Assembly: GCA_023395555.1 (NCBI GenBank)
Contig: JAEWYQ010000054.1
Span: forward strand, 1-64,000
Source of the DNA: Bacillota bacterium
GTDB taxonomy: Bacteria > Bacillota > Clostridia > Lachnospirales > Lachnospiraceae
Reading direction: 5' to 3'
DNA length: 64,000 nucleotides
Shown: piece after piece, positions 34,286 through 44,535 of the stretch
How positions within the stretch are numbered: position 1 is the first letter of the stretch
Layout of the letters: each line of letters opens with the position of its first letter
Translations under genes and position numbers: made by a program
Notes under the pieces: model-generated
Told to the model about the DNA's origin: nothing
The model's database searches: none
Seen by the model: the letters and a program-made list of their open reading frames with translations, nothing else

Positions 34286-35371
34286 ATGAAAGATAAATTT
34301 GCAATGGGTGTGCTGGGATTAGGCGAAGGCAGAAGCATTATATCAGCTGTTCTGGGGAGTGAATACTGGGAGCTTGGCTCCATCTGTGATCTGAATGAGG
34401 AGTTGTGCCGGGAAAGATGCCGGGAATTTGGAGTAGATAAGTATACCACCAGGTATGAAGATATGCTGGAGGATGCCTCCATCGATGTAATCGGCATCTA
34501 CACGCCGGATCAGCTGCATGCCGACCACATCAGGATGGCTCTGGAGGCGGGAAAGCATGTGATCTGCACCAAGCCCCTTATGGTGGACTTAGACAGGGCG
34601 AAGGAGCTGCTTCAGGTACAGAAGCGGACGGGAAAAGCAATCTTTGTGGGACAGAGCTCCCGTTATTTTGAGCCCGCCATGAGGCAGAGAGCGGACTACG
34701 AGGCCGGCAGGCACGGGGAGCTGACCACGGTGGAAACCCATTATATCAGCGATTCCAGGTGGTTTTTAGAACGGGACTGGAGCCGTCAGAAGGGCTTCTC
34801 CTGGATGTATAATTTTATGATACATGCGGTAGACCTGGCGGTATGGTACCTGCCGGAGATCGAAGAGGTCTACGGCCTGGGAACCGTGAGCGAGAATACC
34901 AAGGCTTACGGGCTGGCGGTGCCTGACACCCTGAAATTCATCCTGAAAAACAAAGACGGGCGTTTTGCCAGCGTTACGGGAATCTATGCCCTCCCCACCC
35001 TGGGAAGCGCGGTGGAGCAATCCATCAGCTGCACCCTGAGGGGCTCCAAGGGGATCAGCCGCGCGGGCTATCCCAAATTAAAATATTACACCAATTTCAC
35101 GCCGGTTCAGAAAACGGCCCAGCTGCATGAATACGAGGAAACCCACGGCTTTTACTTCCGCTTTGAGCAGGAGACGCATCATGCGGGAGAATACCAGAAT
35201 TATATCGATTACTTTGCAAAAGAGATGCTGGCAGGAAGAACGCCTGCGCCGGATCTGAAGGAAGGCATCCGCACCCTGGCTGTTATGGAAGCCATGGAAC
35301 GTACCATGGCTACGGGAAAGGCGGAGAGGGTGGCCGACGTCCTTCGTGACAGAGGAATCGATCTAAGCTGA
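34286..35371 (+). CDS. Gfo/Idh/MocA family oxidoreductase
   Basis: This 361-residue NAD(P)-dependent enzyme has a Rossmann N-terminus (AMGVLGLGEGRSI) and the CTKPLMVDLDRA segment near 98-109, which carries the family Lys. The C-terminal alpha/beta domain has FMIHAVDLAVW with the conserved His. Members act on sugars, sugar acids or inositols, which fits a step in processing a released monosaccharide (inference). AGGAGAAAG gives the start. It is followed at 13 bp by an AraC regulator, so the two form an operon. Confidence 0.82.
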   Translation: MKDKFAMGVLGLGEGRSIISAVLGSEYWELGSICDLNEELCRERCREFGVDKYTTRYEDMLEDASIDVIGIYTPDQLHADHIRMALEAGKHVICTKPLMVDLDRAKELLQVQKRTGKAIFVGQSSRYFEPAMRQRADYEAGRHGELTTVETHYISDSRWFLERDWSRQKGFSWMYNFMIHAVDLAVWYLPEIEEVYGLGTVSENTKAYGLAVPDTLKFILKNKDGRFASVTGIYALPTLGSAVEQSISCTLRGSKGISRAGYPKLKYYTNFTPVQKTAQLHEYEETHGFYFRFEQETHHAGEYQNYIDYFAKEMLAGRTPAPDLKEGIRTLAVMEAMERTMATGKAERVADVLRDRGIDLS

Positions 35372-35384
35372 CAGGGAGATAGGA

Positions 35385-36272
35385 ATGAATTATAAGAAGG
35401 AAGTATTCTCCTTTGGGGATACCCACCATTTTCGTCTGTTCCAGATAGCAGAGAGACAGCTCCAGCTGCATTGCCACAATTGCCTGGAGCTTAATCTGGT
35501 GGAAAAAGGAAGGGGAAAATACATCATCGGAGGAAAGCTGTATCCCATCGAGCCGGGAGATATTTTTGTCATTAATAATTCGGAGCGTCATCTGGCGATA
35601 CACGATGAGGAAGAATTGGCCCTTACGGTGGTTGTATTTGATTCGGACTATATCTGGCGGACCCAGCATGGCAAGAATTATTTAAAACCGTTTTTTCAAA
35701 GGAAGGATAACTTCTCCCACCGCATCAGCCCGGGGGCGGAATCCTATTCCCAGATGCTTTATACCTTCGAATGTATGAAGCAGGAGGCGGAAGGAGAACG
35801 GATTGGCCGGCAGATGGTAATGGAGGCCGCGGCCAATCTGTTATTATCGCTGCTGTACCGGCATTATTACGAGAAGCAGGAGGTGGGGGAAGAAGGAGAG
35901 CAGCAATCCACCTTCGGCTGCATTTCCAGCGTATTTTCTTATATCGATGAGCATTTTGCGGAGGAGATAACCCTGGAAGCCCTGGCCAGGGTATCCTCCA
36001 TGAGTAAGACCTATCTGTGCAAATGCTTTAAGGATATGACGGGCCAGACCCTGTTTGGATACATAGAGCAAATCAGAATCCAGTATGCCTGCTATCTGCT
36101 TCAGACCTCCCGGAGATTGATCTCGGAAATTGCAATGGAAGCCGGTTTTTCCTCCATATCCTATTTTAACAGTCTCTTTAAGAAAAGCTGCGGGGTAACT
36201 CCCGGGCAGTTTCGCAAGGGGGCTGGAGCAGCGCCTACACAAAGGACGAATGAAGCTCGTCGGCCGTCATAG
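35385..36272 (+). CDS. AraC-family transcriptional regulator with cupin domain
   Basis: This 295-residue protein joins an N-terminal cupin/AraC-binding fold (LQLHCHNCLELNLVEKGRGKY; IEPGDIFVINNSERHLA) to an AraC-type double HTH (LEALARVSSMSKTYLCKCFK; ISEIAMEAGFSSISYFNSLFK). The cupin domain would sense a sugar. It is encoded with the oxidoreductase upstream and overlaps the converging kinase gene by 38 bp at the 3' ends. GGGAGATAGGA precedes the start. The target is likely part of this locus. Confidence 0.88.
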   Translation: MNYKKEVFSFGDTHHFRLFQIAERQLQLHCHNCLELNLVEKGRGKYIIGGKLYPIEPGDIFVINNSERHLAIHDEEELALTVVVFDSDYIWRTQHGKNYLKPFFQRKDNFSHRISPGAESYSQMLYTFECMKQEAEGERIGRQMVMEAAANLLLSLLYRHYYEKQEVGEEGEQQSTFGCISSVFSYIDEHFAEEITLEALARVSSMSKTYLCKCFKDMTGQTLFGYIEQIRIQYACYLLQTSRRLISEIAMEAGFSSISYFNSLFKKSCGVTPGQFRKGAGAAPTQRTNEARRPS

Positions 36273-37998
36273 CCGCAAAGGTTAAATCCATCTGAAATCT
36301 CATATCACCGCTGCCGGAGCGGATCTCCATATGACACCTGTCCTGGAACACAATGCGGAGACGGTTGTATATATTGGTTAACGCAAAGCCCATGCTTTCC
36401 TGGTTGGCGTAGATATTTTGCCTCAGCTTACCCTCGATGCAGGCGATGCGCTTCGGATCGATGGGATTTCCGTTATTGCACAGCCTCAAGTGGATGTAAC
36501 GGGTTCCTTCCATTATTTCGGTGGTTGCGGTAAGCTGAAAAAAATTATCCTGCCGCTCTGTCGCAATGCCGTGAACAAAATAGTTCTCGATCAGGGGTTG
36601 CAGCGTGTTCTTCGGCAGAGCATATTGCCCGGCATCTCCCGCAACGTCAAAATCATATTCAAAATTCTGAAACCGGTATTGATATAATATCATCAGGTTT
36701 TCACACAATTCCGCTTCCTGTGAAAGGCTCACAAACATATTGGTATTTGTCTGGCCCCGGTAGATTTTCGACAGCAGTAAAATCATCTGGGAAGCGTCGG
36801 AGGAGCTGCCGGCGGTCACCTGATTCCTTATGATTTCCAGGGTGTTATAAAGAAAGTGGGGATTGATGCTGGTCTGTAAGGCATACAGCTCCGCCTTTTT
36901 CTGCTGCAGCTCGTAGACATAGGAGCGTTCCACATTGCGCTGCAATTCATCACACATGATATTGAAGCCTTCTATAATCTGTGTAAATTCATTGCGCCCC
37001 TTCGGCCGGTTCAGACGGTAGGTCAGATCATTTAGGCTGAATTGCTTCATTCCGTCCAGTATGCCCTTGATATTGCGGTGGGATAGATAATAGGTTATGT
37101 AGTACAGGCTGAAGGAGAAAAAGGTAACAAGTGCCGCAAAAGCAATAATCATATAAGTAAGGGTGCTTTGAGGCAGACTGAGCTTGGACACATAATAGGT
37201 AACCTGAAAACCATACTGCTTATTTTTAATATTTTTTGTATAATAGGCTTTGGTGTCCGGCTCCAGGGAAGGATTGGAGTTGAAAAACACATTTCCGTTG
37301 AAATCCTGGATGATAAAGGTGTTCTGTGAATCTAAATCAAAGTTCGTCAGTATATTTTCAAACTCCGCAACGGAAAACAGGGGGATCAGGTAACCCAGAG
37401 GGTTGGCCGGATTCTTATACAGGGTTGCCGTTATGCCATAGAAGCGGTTGGTATTCTGGCCGCTGTTGGTGCAGGCCAGCAGCATCTTATTGACGGTTTC
37501 CTGATCTATTTTACTGGCGGAAAAAGGCTGCAGGGCCCCGATCTCCGGCAAAGAGCTGGTATGGCTCAGGGAAGCGCTGGAATCGGTATAATAGTAGAGC
37601 TGCCCGGTGCTGAGGGAGCAGAGAAAGAACCCTCTTAAATACCGGTCGTCCCTGCAGATGTCCGAGAGAAGACGTATGGAGTTGCTCCGGGTGGCGGCGG
37701 ACACCTCTTCGTAGGAGGAAGCTTGAAGAAGCTGGAGTAAATTGGGATCGCATTGATTGTCGGTCAGAACCTTTCCTGCCAGGAGGTAGAAGTCGGCAAA
37801 ACGCTCGTAAAACGCCTCAGATAGATTTACCATAGCCAGCTCATAGCTTTTGAGATACTGGCTTTCCTCATATTTTCCCGACAGATGGCTCACAATGATA
37901 CTGACTATAATGGAAAAAAGAGTTAATAGAGCAGTACAGATCAGCAGCATCCGGGAAAAGAAGCTATGGTTTTGGTCTCTGTGCAGGAAATATTTCAT
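36235..37998 (-). CDS. YesM-type sensor histidine kinase
   Basis: This 587-residue membrane kinase has a first span near 10-33 and a long extracytoplasmic sensor region (about 34-275). A second span near 280-302 leads into a HAMP-like linker. The HisKA_7TM-type internal kinase domain (His_kinase, ALQTSINPHFLYNTLEIIRN near 380) and a C-terminal HATPase with LQPLIENYFVHGI complete it. YesM kinases phosphorylate YesN regulators (see 32493). ATG 37998 is chosen with GGGGGA eight bases upstream. The sensor domain suggests detection of an extracellular sugar or importer state. Confidence 0.88.
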   Translation of the reverse strand: MKYFLHRDQNHSFFSRMLLICTALLTLFSIIVSIIVSHLSGKYEESQYLKSYELAMVNLSEAFYERFADFYLLAGKVLTDNQCDPNLLQLLQASSYEEVSAATRSNSIRLLSDICRDDRYLRGFFLCSLSTGQLYYYTDSSASLSHTSSLPEIGALQPFSASKIDQETVNKMLLACTNSGQNTNRFYGITATLYKNPANPLGYLIPLFSVAEFENILTNFDLDSQNTFIIQDFNGNVFFNSNPSLEPDTKAYYTKNIKNKQYGFQVTYYVSKLSLPQSTLTYMIIAFAALVTFFSFSLYYITYYLSHRNIKGILDGMKQFSLNDLTYRLNRPKGRNEFTQIIEGFNIMCDELQRNVERSYVYELQQKKAELYALQTSINPHFLYNTLEIIRNQVTAGSSSDASQMILLLSKIYRGQTNTNMFVSLSQEAELCENLMILYQYRFQNFEYDFDVAGDAGQYALPKNTLQPLIENYFVHGIATERQDNFFQLTATTEIMEGTRYIHLRLCNNGNPIDPKRIACIEGKLRQNIYANQESMGFALTNIYNRLRIVFQDRCHMEIRSGSGDMRFQMDLTFAAMTADELHSSFV

Positions 37999-37999
37999 T

Positions 38000-38351
38000 A
38001 TAAGGTCCCCCATCGATTACCCTTCGTATTGGAAATAGATACTTTGTTATAGGAATTATCATAACATATAAGAAAAAATAGAGAAAGCATCAGAAATTTG
38101 CAATTATTTCAGAATGTTGAACTAATTGAAAGTAGTTTGGATATGAGGTTGTAACAGGAGAATAAATATCGTATAATAATTTATTTTATCTGGTCAAAAC
38201 TATTAAAAACGAAAACAAAAATTATGCAATAATTATAAAATTGTACTGCTTTTTGAAATAAGTTCAATTTACATTATGCAGTATGTCTATATATAATTAG
38301 TGATGTAAAAACGAAGTATACAGGGTGAACAAATAAGGAGAGCGAAGAAAT
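38000..38351. other. AT-rich regulatory region ahead of the ABC importer
   Basis: About 350 bp without genes between the divergent kinase and importer operons. It is unusually AT-rich and contains the importer promoter at 38269. It is likely the binding region of the YesN-type regulator, but no repeated operator half-sites are obvious. Confidence 0.5.
38269..38297 (+). promoter_or_regulatory. ABC importer promoter
   Basis: TTACAT (38269-38274) and TATAAT (38292-38297), 17-bp spacer. Confidence 0.55.
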
Positions 38352-39287
38352 ATGCAAAATGTAAAAGCAATTAAGAAGAAAAGTCCAAGGGATAAAGCAG
38401 GTTTCAGATTATTTCTTCTTTCCTTACCGTTTTTGATCGGTATTTTTATTTTTTCTTATTTGCCGTTGTCAGGCTGGGCCTATTCCTTCTTTAATTATAA
38501 GCCCGGAAGAGCCTTGCTGGACTGTGATTTTGTGGGAATCAAGTGGTTCGTCGCCCCCTTTAATAATCCGGTTCTGAGGCAGCAGTTTGTAAGAGTAATG
38601 TCTAATACGCTGGGTATTAATTTATTGTATATGGCGGCCATGATACTTCCGCTGGTATTTTCCATGTTTCTTATGGAAATACGGTGGAAGGGCTACCGGA
38701 AGATCGTGCAGACCCTGACCACCATTCCTAATTTTATAAGCTGGGTTCTGGTGTACGCGGCATTCTTCTCCCTGTTTTCCACGGAAGGGCTGGTCAATAA
38801 TCTGTTAGGCAGCGCGGGAATCTTGAAGACGCCTGTTAATTTTCTTACGAACTCCTCCCATCTGTGGTTAAAAATGCTGGGCTACCATCTCTGGAAGGGC
38901 CTGGGCTGGGGAGCGATTGTATACATTTCGGCCATTACCTCCATTGATATGGAGATCTATGAAGCGGCCAATATTGACGGAGCCGGACGTTTTCAGAAAA
39001 TGTGGCATATCACCACCCCCCATCTGATCCCCACCTTCTTCGTTATGTTTGTTTTGCAAATCGGCAATATTATCAACAATGGGATAGACCAATACCTGGT
39101 ATTCTCCAATGCCATGACACAGGATAAAATAGAGGTGCTGGATCTGTATGTATACCGTTACGGTCTGCAGCAGGGAAATATATCTTATGCAACCGCGGTA
39201 GGCATGTGGAAGTCCCTGATCAGTGTGCTGCTGGTGTTCTTTGCTAATACGCTGTCAAAAAAAATAAGGGGATCATCCATATTCTAG
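38352..39287 (+). CDS. Carbohydrate ABC transporter permease (LplB-like)
   Basis: This 311-residue MalF-type permease has six spans and the EAA-loop EAANIDGAGRFQKMWHITTP (near 206-225) that docks to the ATPase. An N-terminal span with FSYLPLSGWAYSFFNYKPG is typical of the LplB/YteP group that imports complex oligosaccharides. It works with the YtcP-like permease at 39304 and lipoprotein at 40309. No ATPase gene is present, so a shared MsmX-type ATPase is expected elsewhere. GGAGAGCG precedes the start. Confidence 0.9.
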   Translation: MQNVKAIKKKSPRDKAGFRLFLLSLPFLIGIFIFSYLPLSGWAYSFFNYKPGRALLDCDFVGIKWFVAPFNNPVLRQQFVRVMSNTLGINLLYMAAMILPLVFSMFLMEIRWKGYRKIVQTLTTIPNFISWVLVYAAFFSLFSTEGLVNNLLGSAGILKTPVNFLTNSSHLWLKMLGYHLWKGLGWGAIVYISAITSIDMEIYEAANIDGAGRFQKMWHITTPHLIPTFFVMFVLQIGNIINNGIDQYLVFSNAMTQDKIEVLDLYVYRYGLQQGNISYATAVGMWKSLISVLLVFFANTLSKKIRGSSIF

Positions 39288-39303
39288 AAAGGGGAGCATA
39301 ATC

Positions 39304-40236
39304 ATGGCAAGAAAAAAAAGAGATGACGATATCCGCAGCGTAGAAAAACGCACCTGGAGAGACCGCATCATTGATTTGATCATCGCTTTGGTATTCGGGG
39401 TATTTACAATTATTTGTATTTTTCCCTTCTACTATATCTTCATCAATACGGTCAGTAATAACTCGCTGGTAACCACGGGACGGATTAACATTATTCCCAT
39501 AGGAATCCATTTTGAAAATTACATAAAGGTATTATCCTTAAAGGAGCTCCCGGGAGCGGCATTCGTGTCCTTGGCCAGAACAATTGCCGGTACTGCCTTC
39601 ACCGTGATCTGTGCTTCTTTTCCGGCTTACTGCTTCTCCAGGGCGGAATACTGGAATAAGAAGATTTTTTACCGGATGGTAATCATCACCATGTATTTCA
39701 GCGCAGGTGTCATCCCGCAATTCTTAACGTACCGGGCGCTGGGCATTTACGACACCTTCTGGGTATATATCCTGCCCTGCTGTGTGACGCCCTTTAATCT
39801 CATTCTGGTTAAAACCTATATGGAATCCCTGCCCCAGTCCCTGGAGGAGTCGGCGGAAATCGACGGCGCGGGATATCTCGTAAGATTTATCCGAATCGTA
39901 ATGCCCCTGTGTAAGCCCATACTGGCGACGATTTCCGTATTCTCGGCCGTGGGGCAGTGGAATAACTGGATGGATACGGTTTTGTACACAAAAAGCAGAG
40001 CCCTGCAGACCCTGCAGTATGTTTTGTACCGCTATTTGAAGGAAGCCAATACCCTGGCAGAAATAGCGAGGGAAAGTCCGGATCTGATGGCTCAGATGGA
40101 CCCCGCCACCATGCTGTCACCCTTGACGATCAAGTATACCGTATGTATTGTCACAATCATCCCTATTCTGGCGGTGTATCCCTTCTTCCAGAAGTATTTT
40201 GTAAAGGGTGTGATGATCGGAGCAGTCAAGGGATAA
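39304..40236 (+). CDS. Carbohydrate ABC transporter permease (YtcP-like)
   Basis: This 310-residue MalG-type permease has six spans and EAA-loop EESAEIDGAGYLVRFIRIVM near 180-199. The C-terminal sequence FQKYFVKGVMIGAVKG is diagnostic of the YtcP/LplC group. It follows the LplB-like gene at 17 bp behind GGGGAG. It is the second transmembrane subunit of the oligosaccharide importer. Confidence 0.92.
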   Translation: MARKKRDDDIRSVEKRTWRDRIIDLIIALVFGVFTIICIFPFYYIFINTVSNNSLVTTGRINIIPIGIHFENYIKVLSLKELPGAAFVSLARTIAGTAFTVICASFPAYCFSRAEYWNKKIFYRMVIITMYFSAGVIPQFLTYRALGIYDTFWVYILPCCVTPFNLILVKTYMESLPQSLEESAEIDGAGYLVRFIRIVMPLCKPILATISVFSAVGQWNNWMDTVLYTKSRALQTLQYVLYRYLKEANTLAEIARESPDLMAQMDPATMLSPLTIKYTVCIVTIIPILAVYPFFQKYFVKGVMIGAVKG

Positions 40237-40308
40237 GGGAACAATAACTCGGAATAAGGCAGATTGCTTTATCAATAAAATTTAAAACAAGAATTAGGAG
40301 GAAAAGGT

Positions 40309-42084
40309 ATGAAGAAAAAACTGATTGCACTGTTACTGGTACTTGCCATGGTATTGTCCGCGGCAGGCTGCGGTAATAAGAACACTCCGAAAACAGGCGG
40401 GGAGGATACAAAGGCAACGCCCATCCCGGCGAGCTCTTCCGATGCGGAAAAGGAGACCACGCCCGAGGCGCAGGAGAGACAGGAAGTGACCTTAACCGGC
40501 TTTATCATGCAGGCCGTTACGGGTGAATCAGGCATCTGGCAGGGCTGGGGAGCCAAGAGGCTGTATGATGACTTAAAGATTAAAATTAATTTTGACCCCA
40601 CAGGAAACGAAGTTGAATCAAAACTGCAGATGTATCTGGTATCCGGTCAGCTTCCGGATCTCATCGGCTTAAAGGGTCTGGAACAGGCGAAGCTGGCGAT
40701 GGATGCCAATATGCTTCTTCCCTTGGAAGAGTATAAGGACAAGCTGCCCAACCTGTTCGGGAATGACGCTTATTCCAAGGCAATCAAATACTCCCAGGAT
40801 TACACAAGCAATGATACGGGCCATCTCTATATTATGCCTGTAGCCATCGGCCCCACCGCATATAACGCATTTAACTGGGTTCCCCTGCTGCAGTGGGACG
40901 CATACAAGCAGGCGGGTATGCCGGAGGTTGGCACCCTTGAGGATTACCTGGATATCGTGGAGAGTATGGTTGCATTAAAGCCTGCCACAGAGGCTGGAGA
41001 AAAGGTATACGGCTTCTCGCTGTTCTCTGACTGGGATAAAGTAACGGCCCTGGAGATCTCCACCTTATCCTTTATGTACGGTATTGATACGGAATATGTA
41101 TCTCCCCTGATGGAGACTAATGTTATTACAAGACAAACTAATTCCCTGCTGGCAGATAACAGCTTTTACAAGAGAGCTTTAAAATTCTACCATGATGCGA
41201 ATCAAAGAGGTCTGTTAGATCCCGACTCCATGTCCCAGACCTACAGCGATGTAGATGCAAAATTCAGTGCCGGAAGAGTAATGTTCTCCTGGTTCTCCTG
41301 GCTGGCCGGAAGCTATAACTCACAGGATAACCAGAATAATGCGGAAAAAGTAGACGGTATGGCAAGCGTAGTTGCAAAGGATATGAAGCTTTATAATGCG
41401 CCTGCACAGTTAATCGGACGTAACTGGTATTTCGCGATATCAAAGGATTGCTCCAATATTGACGCAGCTCTGGAGCTGTTAAACTGGCTGTACGATCCCG
41501 CCATCCAGCAGTATTTGTCCAACGGACCTCAGGGCGTTACCTGGGATTATAATGCAAGCGGTGAGCCCGAAATCATCAACTGGGAGGTAGTGGATAAGAA
41601 GACAGAGATTTTAATGCCGGAGGATATCGGCGGCGGAGCCTTCCAGGACGGCGTATACAGCTTTAATACATTAGGTATGCAGGCTGCCACGGTGATGGAG
41701 GATGGTTACACCTTGAGCTACCGCTACTGGCCTTCCACCTTAAAGCGCAACCCTACCTTAATGAAGCAGGAAGTGAACAAGATGCTGGGCGGAGTGGATG
41801 TGCTCGCAGAGTATTTATATGCTAATGATATGGTGGCAGAGTCCACTCAGGCAGTGAATATGATCACACCGGCAACCGATGACATGGAGATCACGGTTAC
41901 CCAGATCGGTGAGGTGGTTAAGAAATACTCCTGGCAGATGGTTTATGCAAAGGACGAAGCAGAGTTCAATTCTCTTTGGGATACCATGGTAAACCAGGCA
42001 AAGCAGCTGGGTCTGGATGATGTTACCGCTTATTATACTTCCGAATGGGAAAAAGCTCAGGCTATGGTTAAGGATTACGAATAA
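40309..42084 (+). CDS. Extracellular sugar-binding lipoprotein of the ABC importer
   Basis: This 591-residue lipoprotein has a signal peptide ending in the lipobox LSAAGC (lipidated Cys21), then a short Ser/Thr/Glu-rich linker and a large SBP_bac_1/LipO-type binding domain. A length near 550-600 is typical for partners of LplB/YtcP permeases. The aromatic-rich surface (YNAFNWVPLLQWDAYKQAG, WFSWLAG) suits oligosaccharide binding. AGGAGGAAAAG gives the start. A hairpin at 42117 separates it from the first hydrolase, likely stabilising a more abundant transcript for this protein. Confidence 0.9.
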   Translation: MKKKLIALLLVLAMVLSAAGCGNKNTPKTGGEDTKATPIPASSSDAEKETTPEAQERQEVTLTGFIMQAVTGESGIWQGWGAKRLYDDLKIKINFDPTGNEVESKLQMYLVSGQLPDLIGLKGLEQAKLAMDANMLLPLEEYKDKLPNLFGNDAYSKAIKYSQDYTSNDTGHLYIMPVAIGPTAYNAFNWVPLLQWDAYKQAGMPEVGTLEDYLDIVESMVALKPATEAGEKVYGFSLFSDWDKVTALEISTLSFMYGIDTEYVSPLMETNVITRQTNSLLADNSFYKRALKFYHDANQRGLLDPDSMSQTYSDVDAKFSAGRVMFSWFSWLAGSYNSQDNQNNAEKVDGMASVVAKDMKLYNAPAQLIGRNWYFAISKDCSNIDAALELLNWLYDPAIQQYLSNGPQGVTWDYNASGEPEIINWEVVDKKTEILMPEDIGGGAFQDGVYSFNTLGMQAATVMEDGYTLSYRYWPSTLKRNPTLMKQEVNKMLGGVDVLAEYLYANDMVAESTQAVNMITPATDDMEITVTQIGEVVKKYSWQMVYAKDEAEFNSLWDTMVNQAKQLGLDDVTAYYTSEWEKAQAMVKDYE

Positions 42085-42116
42085 ACCCTGACGCATTGAA
42101 ACAGGCAACTGAAGAT

Positions 42117-42152
42117 GGGATGCTGTGGTAAATCCCATGGCGTCCCGTTTTC
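42117..42152 (+). terminator. Hairpin after the lipoprotein gene (partial terminator or processing site)
   Basis: Arms GGGATGC (42117-42123) and GCGTCCC (42140-42146), extended by about five inner pairs, are followed by GTTTTC. The modest T-run suggests only partial termination within the operon. Confidence 0.5.
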
Positions 42153-42183
42153 ATAGCTTACACAGACAAAGGTAGCAAGAAAA

Positions 42184-44514
42184 ATGGATAGCTGGGACAA
42201 TCATGTGATATACTTTCCGGAGCCGGCATGTGCCTGGAATCAAGGCTGCCTGTTGGGAAATGGTTTTATGGGGCAGGTGGTATACGGAGATCTTGAACGA
42301 GAGCGGATTGATCTGTCGGAGATTACCTTCTTCTCCGGTTCGGACACGGTAGAGCCATACCGGGAGAACGCTGATAAAGTATTTATGGAAATGAGACAGA
42401 AGGCGGCAGCAGGGGACTTTTCCGCTGTATCGGAGCTGGCAGAATCTTTTATGGGGATAAGAGGAAACTACGGCACCAATCTTCCGGCAGGCAGTCTCTT
42501 GATTGAATTCGAGGATCACGGCCCTGTGAGTGATTATATGAGGAAATTAAACCTTATGGAAGGTGTGGCCGCCATTCACTATAAAACACCGAAGGGACGG
42601 GGCAGGCGGGAAGCCTTTACCTCCCATGAGGATAAGGTCTTTGCATATCTTCTGGAGGATGACTCCCCGGAGGGAATGACGTTCCGGTTAAGCTATGAAG
42701 GCGGCGGGAAGCCCCACAGAGCTTATGCGGCGGACGGAAGATATTATTTCTTGACACAGGCCCTGGAGCGGATCCACAGTGACGGCACCGAAGGCGTGAA
42801 GCTGCTGGGAACAGTACATGTGAGCACCTTCGATGGGGAATGTACCTGCACTGACAGCGTAATCCAGGTAAGAAATAGTCATAAATCAGTAATATATCTG
42901 GCAATGGAGACGGATTACTGTCTTGACCGTAAAAAGAAAAACCTGACGGAAGAAGCAATATACAGCAGGGTGAGTTATACGCAGGAGGACTATTGCAGAC
43001 TCAGAGCCGGACATGCAAAGGATATAAGCAGCCGGATGAAGCGGCAGTGTCTGACATTGGGAGGGGAGGACCGCAAGGGCTATCTCCGGCAGCCCACTGC
43101 CGGTGAATTAATAGAGAATGCCAGGGCGGGAAAGGATAACAGACAGCTGACGGAGCTGATGTATCAGTACGGAAGATATCTTTTGTTATCCTCCTCGCGG
43201 GAAGACTCTCCTCTGCCGGCTCCCCTGCAAGGGGTCTGGAACGATGATGTTGCCTGCCGCATAGGCTGGACCTGTGATATGCATCTGGATATCAATACAC
43301 AGATGAATTACTGGATCAGTGAAGCCGGAGGGCTGGGGGAGTGCCATGAACCGTTGTTGCGGTGGATGGAAGGACGGCTGATTCCCCTGGGCAGGAAGAC
43401 GGCAAGACAGTGCTACGGCCTGGGAGGATGGGTTGGAGAGCTGGTGTCCAATGCATGGGGATATGCTGCCCCCTATTGGCATAAAAGCCTTTCCCCGTGT
43501 CCTACCGGCGGTATCTGGGCAGCATCTGATTTCATGGAGCATTACCGGTTTGGACAGGATCGGAGTTTCCTGAGGGAAAGGGCGTATCCGGTTATCAAGG
43601 AGGCATTGGAATTCTTCCTGCCCTATTTATTTGAGGAGGGGAGCGGATACCTGGTGGGAGGCCCCTCCATATCTCCTGAAAATGCATTTTTAGTAAACGG
43701 AGAAAAGCAGTATGCCTCGAATGGATGTACCTATGAGGTGTTAATGATAAGAGAGCTGTTGTTAGAATTTCTGGAAGCCTATGAGGAGCTGGAGGAGGCA
43801 GCGGCAGAAAAGGCGGATTGTGAATTGGCTGCAGCGGCGAAGGCCGCATTGGGTAAGCTGCCCCCTTACCGGATACTGGAGGACGGTACTTTGGCAGAAT
43901 GGGCGCATGACTACCCGTCGGCCGATCTCCAGCACAGGCACACAAGCCATCTTCTCGGGCTGTTCCCATATGGGCAGATCACGCCCGGAACCACCGGAGA
44001 ATTGGCCGAGGCCGCTTATAAAAGCATCCGGGCGAAGCTGACACCCTATGAAAACTGGGAGGATACCGGCTGGGCCAGATCGATGCTGCTGCTGTACTGC
44101 GCAAGGCTGGAGAAGGGAGAGGAGGCGTATGCTCACTTACGAAGTATGCAGGAGAAGCTTACCGGCTCCAATCTTCTGGTCATGCATCCACCCACAAGAG
44201 GCGCAGGGTCCTTTTGCGATGTATATGAATTGGACGGTAACACCGGTTTTTCTATGGGTGTTATGGAGATGCTGGTTCAGAGCCATAACAAAGTTATCAG
44301 TCTGCTTCCCGCACTGCCGAAGGACTGGCCTGATGGCCGGCTGGAGGGGGCGGCGCTCCGGGGAGGGCTTACATTAAACCTCGAGTGGAGGGAAGGGCGT
44401 CTCCTCCAGGCGGAAGCGGTATCGGACAGGGGCGGCAGGGCAGTCTTTGCTTATGGAGAAAGAACGAAAGAGTATGTTCTGGAAGCGAAAAAGAAAGTAA
44501 TAATTAAATTATAA
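42184..44514 (+). CDS. GH95 family alpha-fucosidase-like glycosidase
   Basis: This 776-residue protein has the GH95 layout: N-terminal beta-domain (WNQGCLLGNGFMGQVVYGD), linker and (alpha/alpha)6 barrel. The catalytic set is visible: Asn371 and Asn375 in INTQMNYW, general acid Glu499 in SISPE, and Asp684 in LDGNTGF. GH95 enzymes are mostly alpha-1,2-L-fucosidases, with some alpha-galactosidases. No signal peptide, so it should work on imported oligosaccharides. The start has a weak site (AGCAAGAA) and probably relies on operon translation. Confidence 0.88.
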   Translation: MDSWDNHVIYFPEPACAWNQGCLLGNGFMGQVVYGDLERERIDLSEITFFSGSDTVEPYRENADKVFMEMRQKAAAGDFSAVSELAESFMGIRGNYGTNLPAGSLLIEFEDHGPVSDYMRKLNLMEGVAAIHYKTPKGRGRREAFTSHEDKVFAYLLEDDSPEGMTFRLSYEGGGKPHRAYAADGRYYFLTQALERIHSDGTEGVKLLGTVHVSTFDGECTCTDSVIQVRNSHKSVIYLAMETDYCLDRKKKNLTEEAIYSRVSYTQEDYCRLRAGHAKDISSRMKRQCLTLGGEDRKGYLRQPTAGELIENARAGKDNRQLTELMYQYGRYLLLSSSREDSPLPAPLQGVWNDDVACRIGWTCDMHLDINTQMNYWISEAGGLGECHEPLLRWMEGRLIPLGRKTARQCYGLGGWVGELVSNAWGYAAPYWHKSLSPCPTGGIWAASDFMEHYRFGQDRSFLRERAYPVIKEALEFFLPYLFEEGSGYLVGGPSISPENAFLVNGEKQYASNGCTYEVLMIRELLLEFLEAYEELEEAAAEKADCELAAAAKAALGKLPPYRILEDGTLAEWAHDYPSADLQHRHTSHLLGLFPYGQITPGTTGELAEAAYKSIRAKLTPYENWEDTGWARSMLLLYCARLEKGEEAYAHLRSMQEKLTGSNLLVMHPPTRGAGSFCDVYELDGNTGFSMGVMEMLVQSHNKVISLLPALPKDWPDGRLEGAALRGGLTLNLEWREGRLLQAEAVSDRGGRAVFAYGERTKEYVLEAKKKVIIKL

Positions 44515-44535
44515 AACACTTAGGAGGATAAAATC

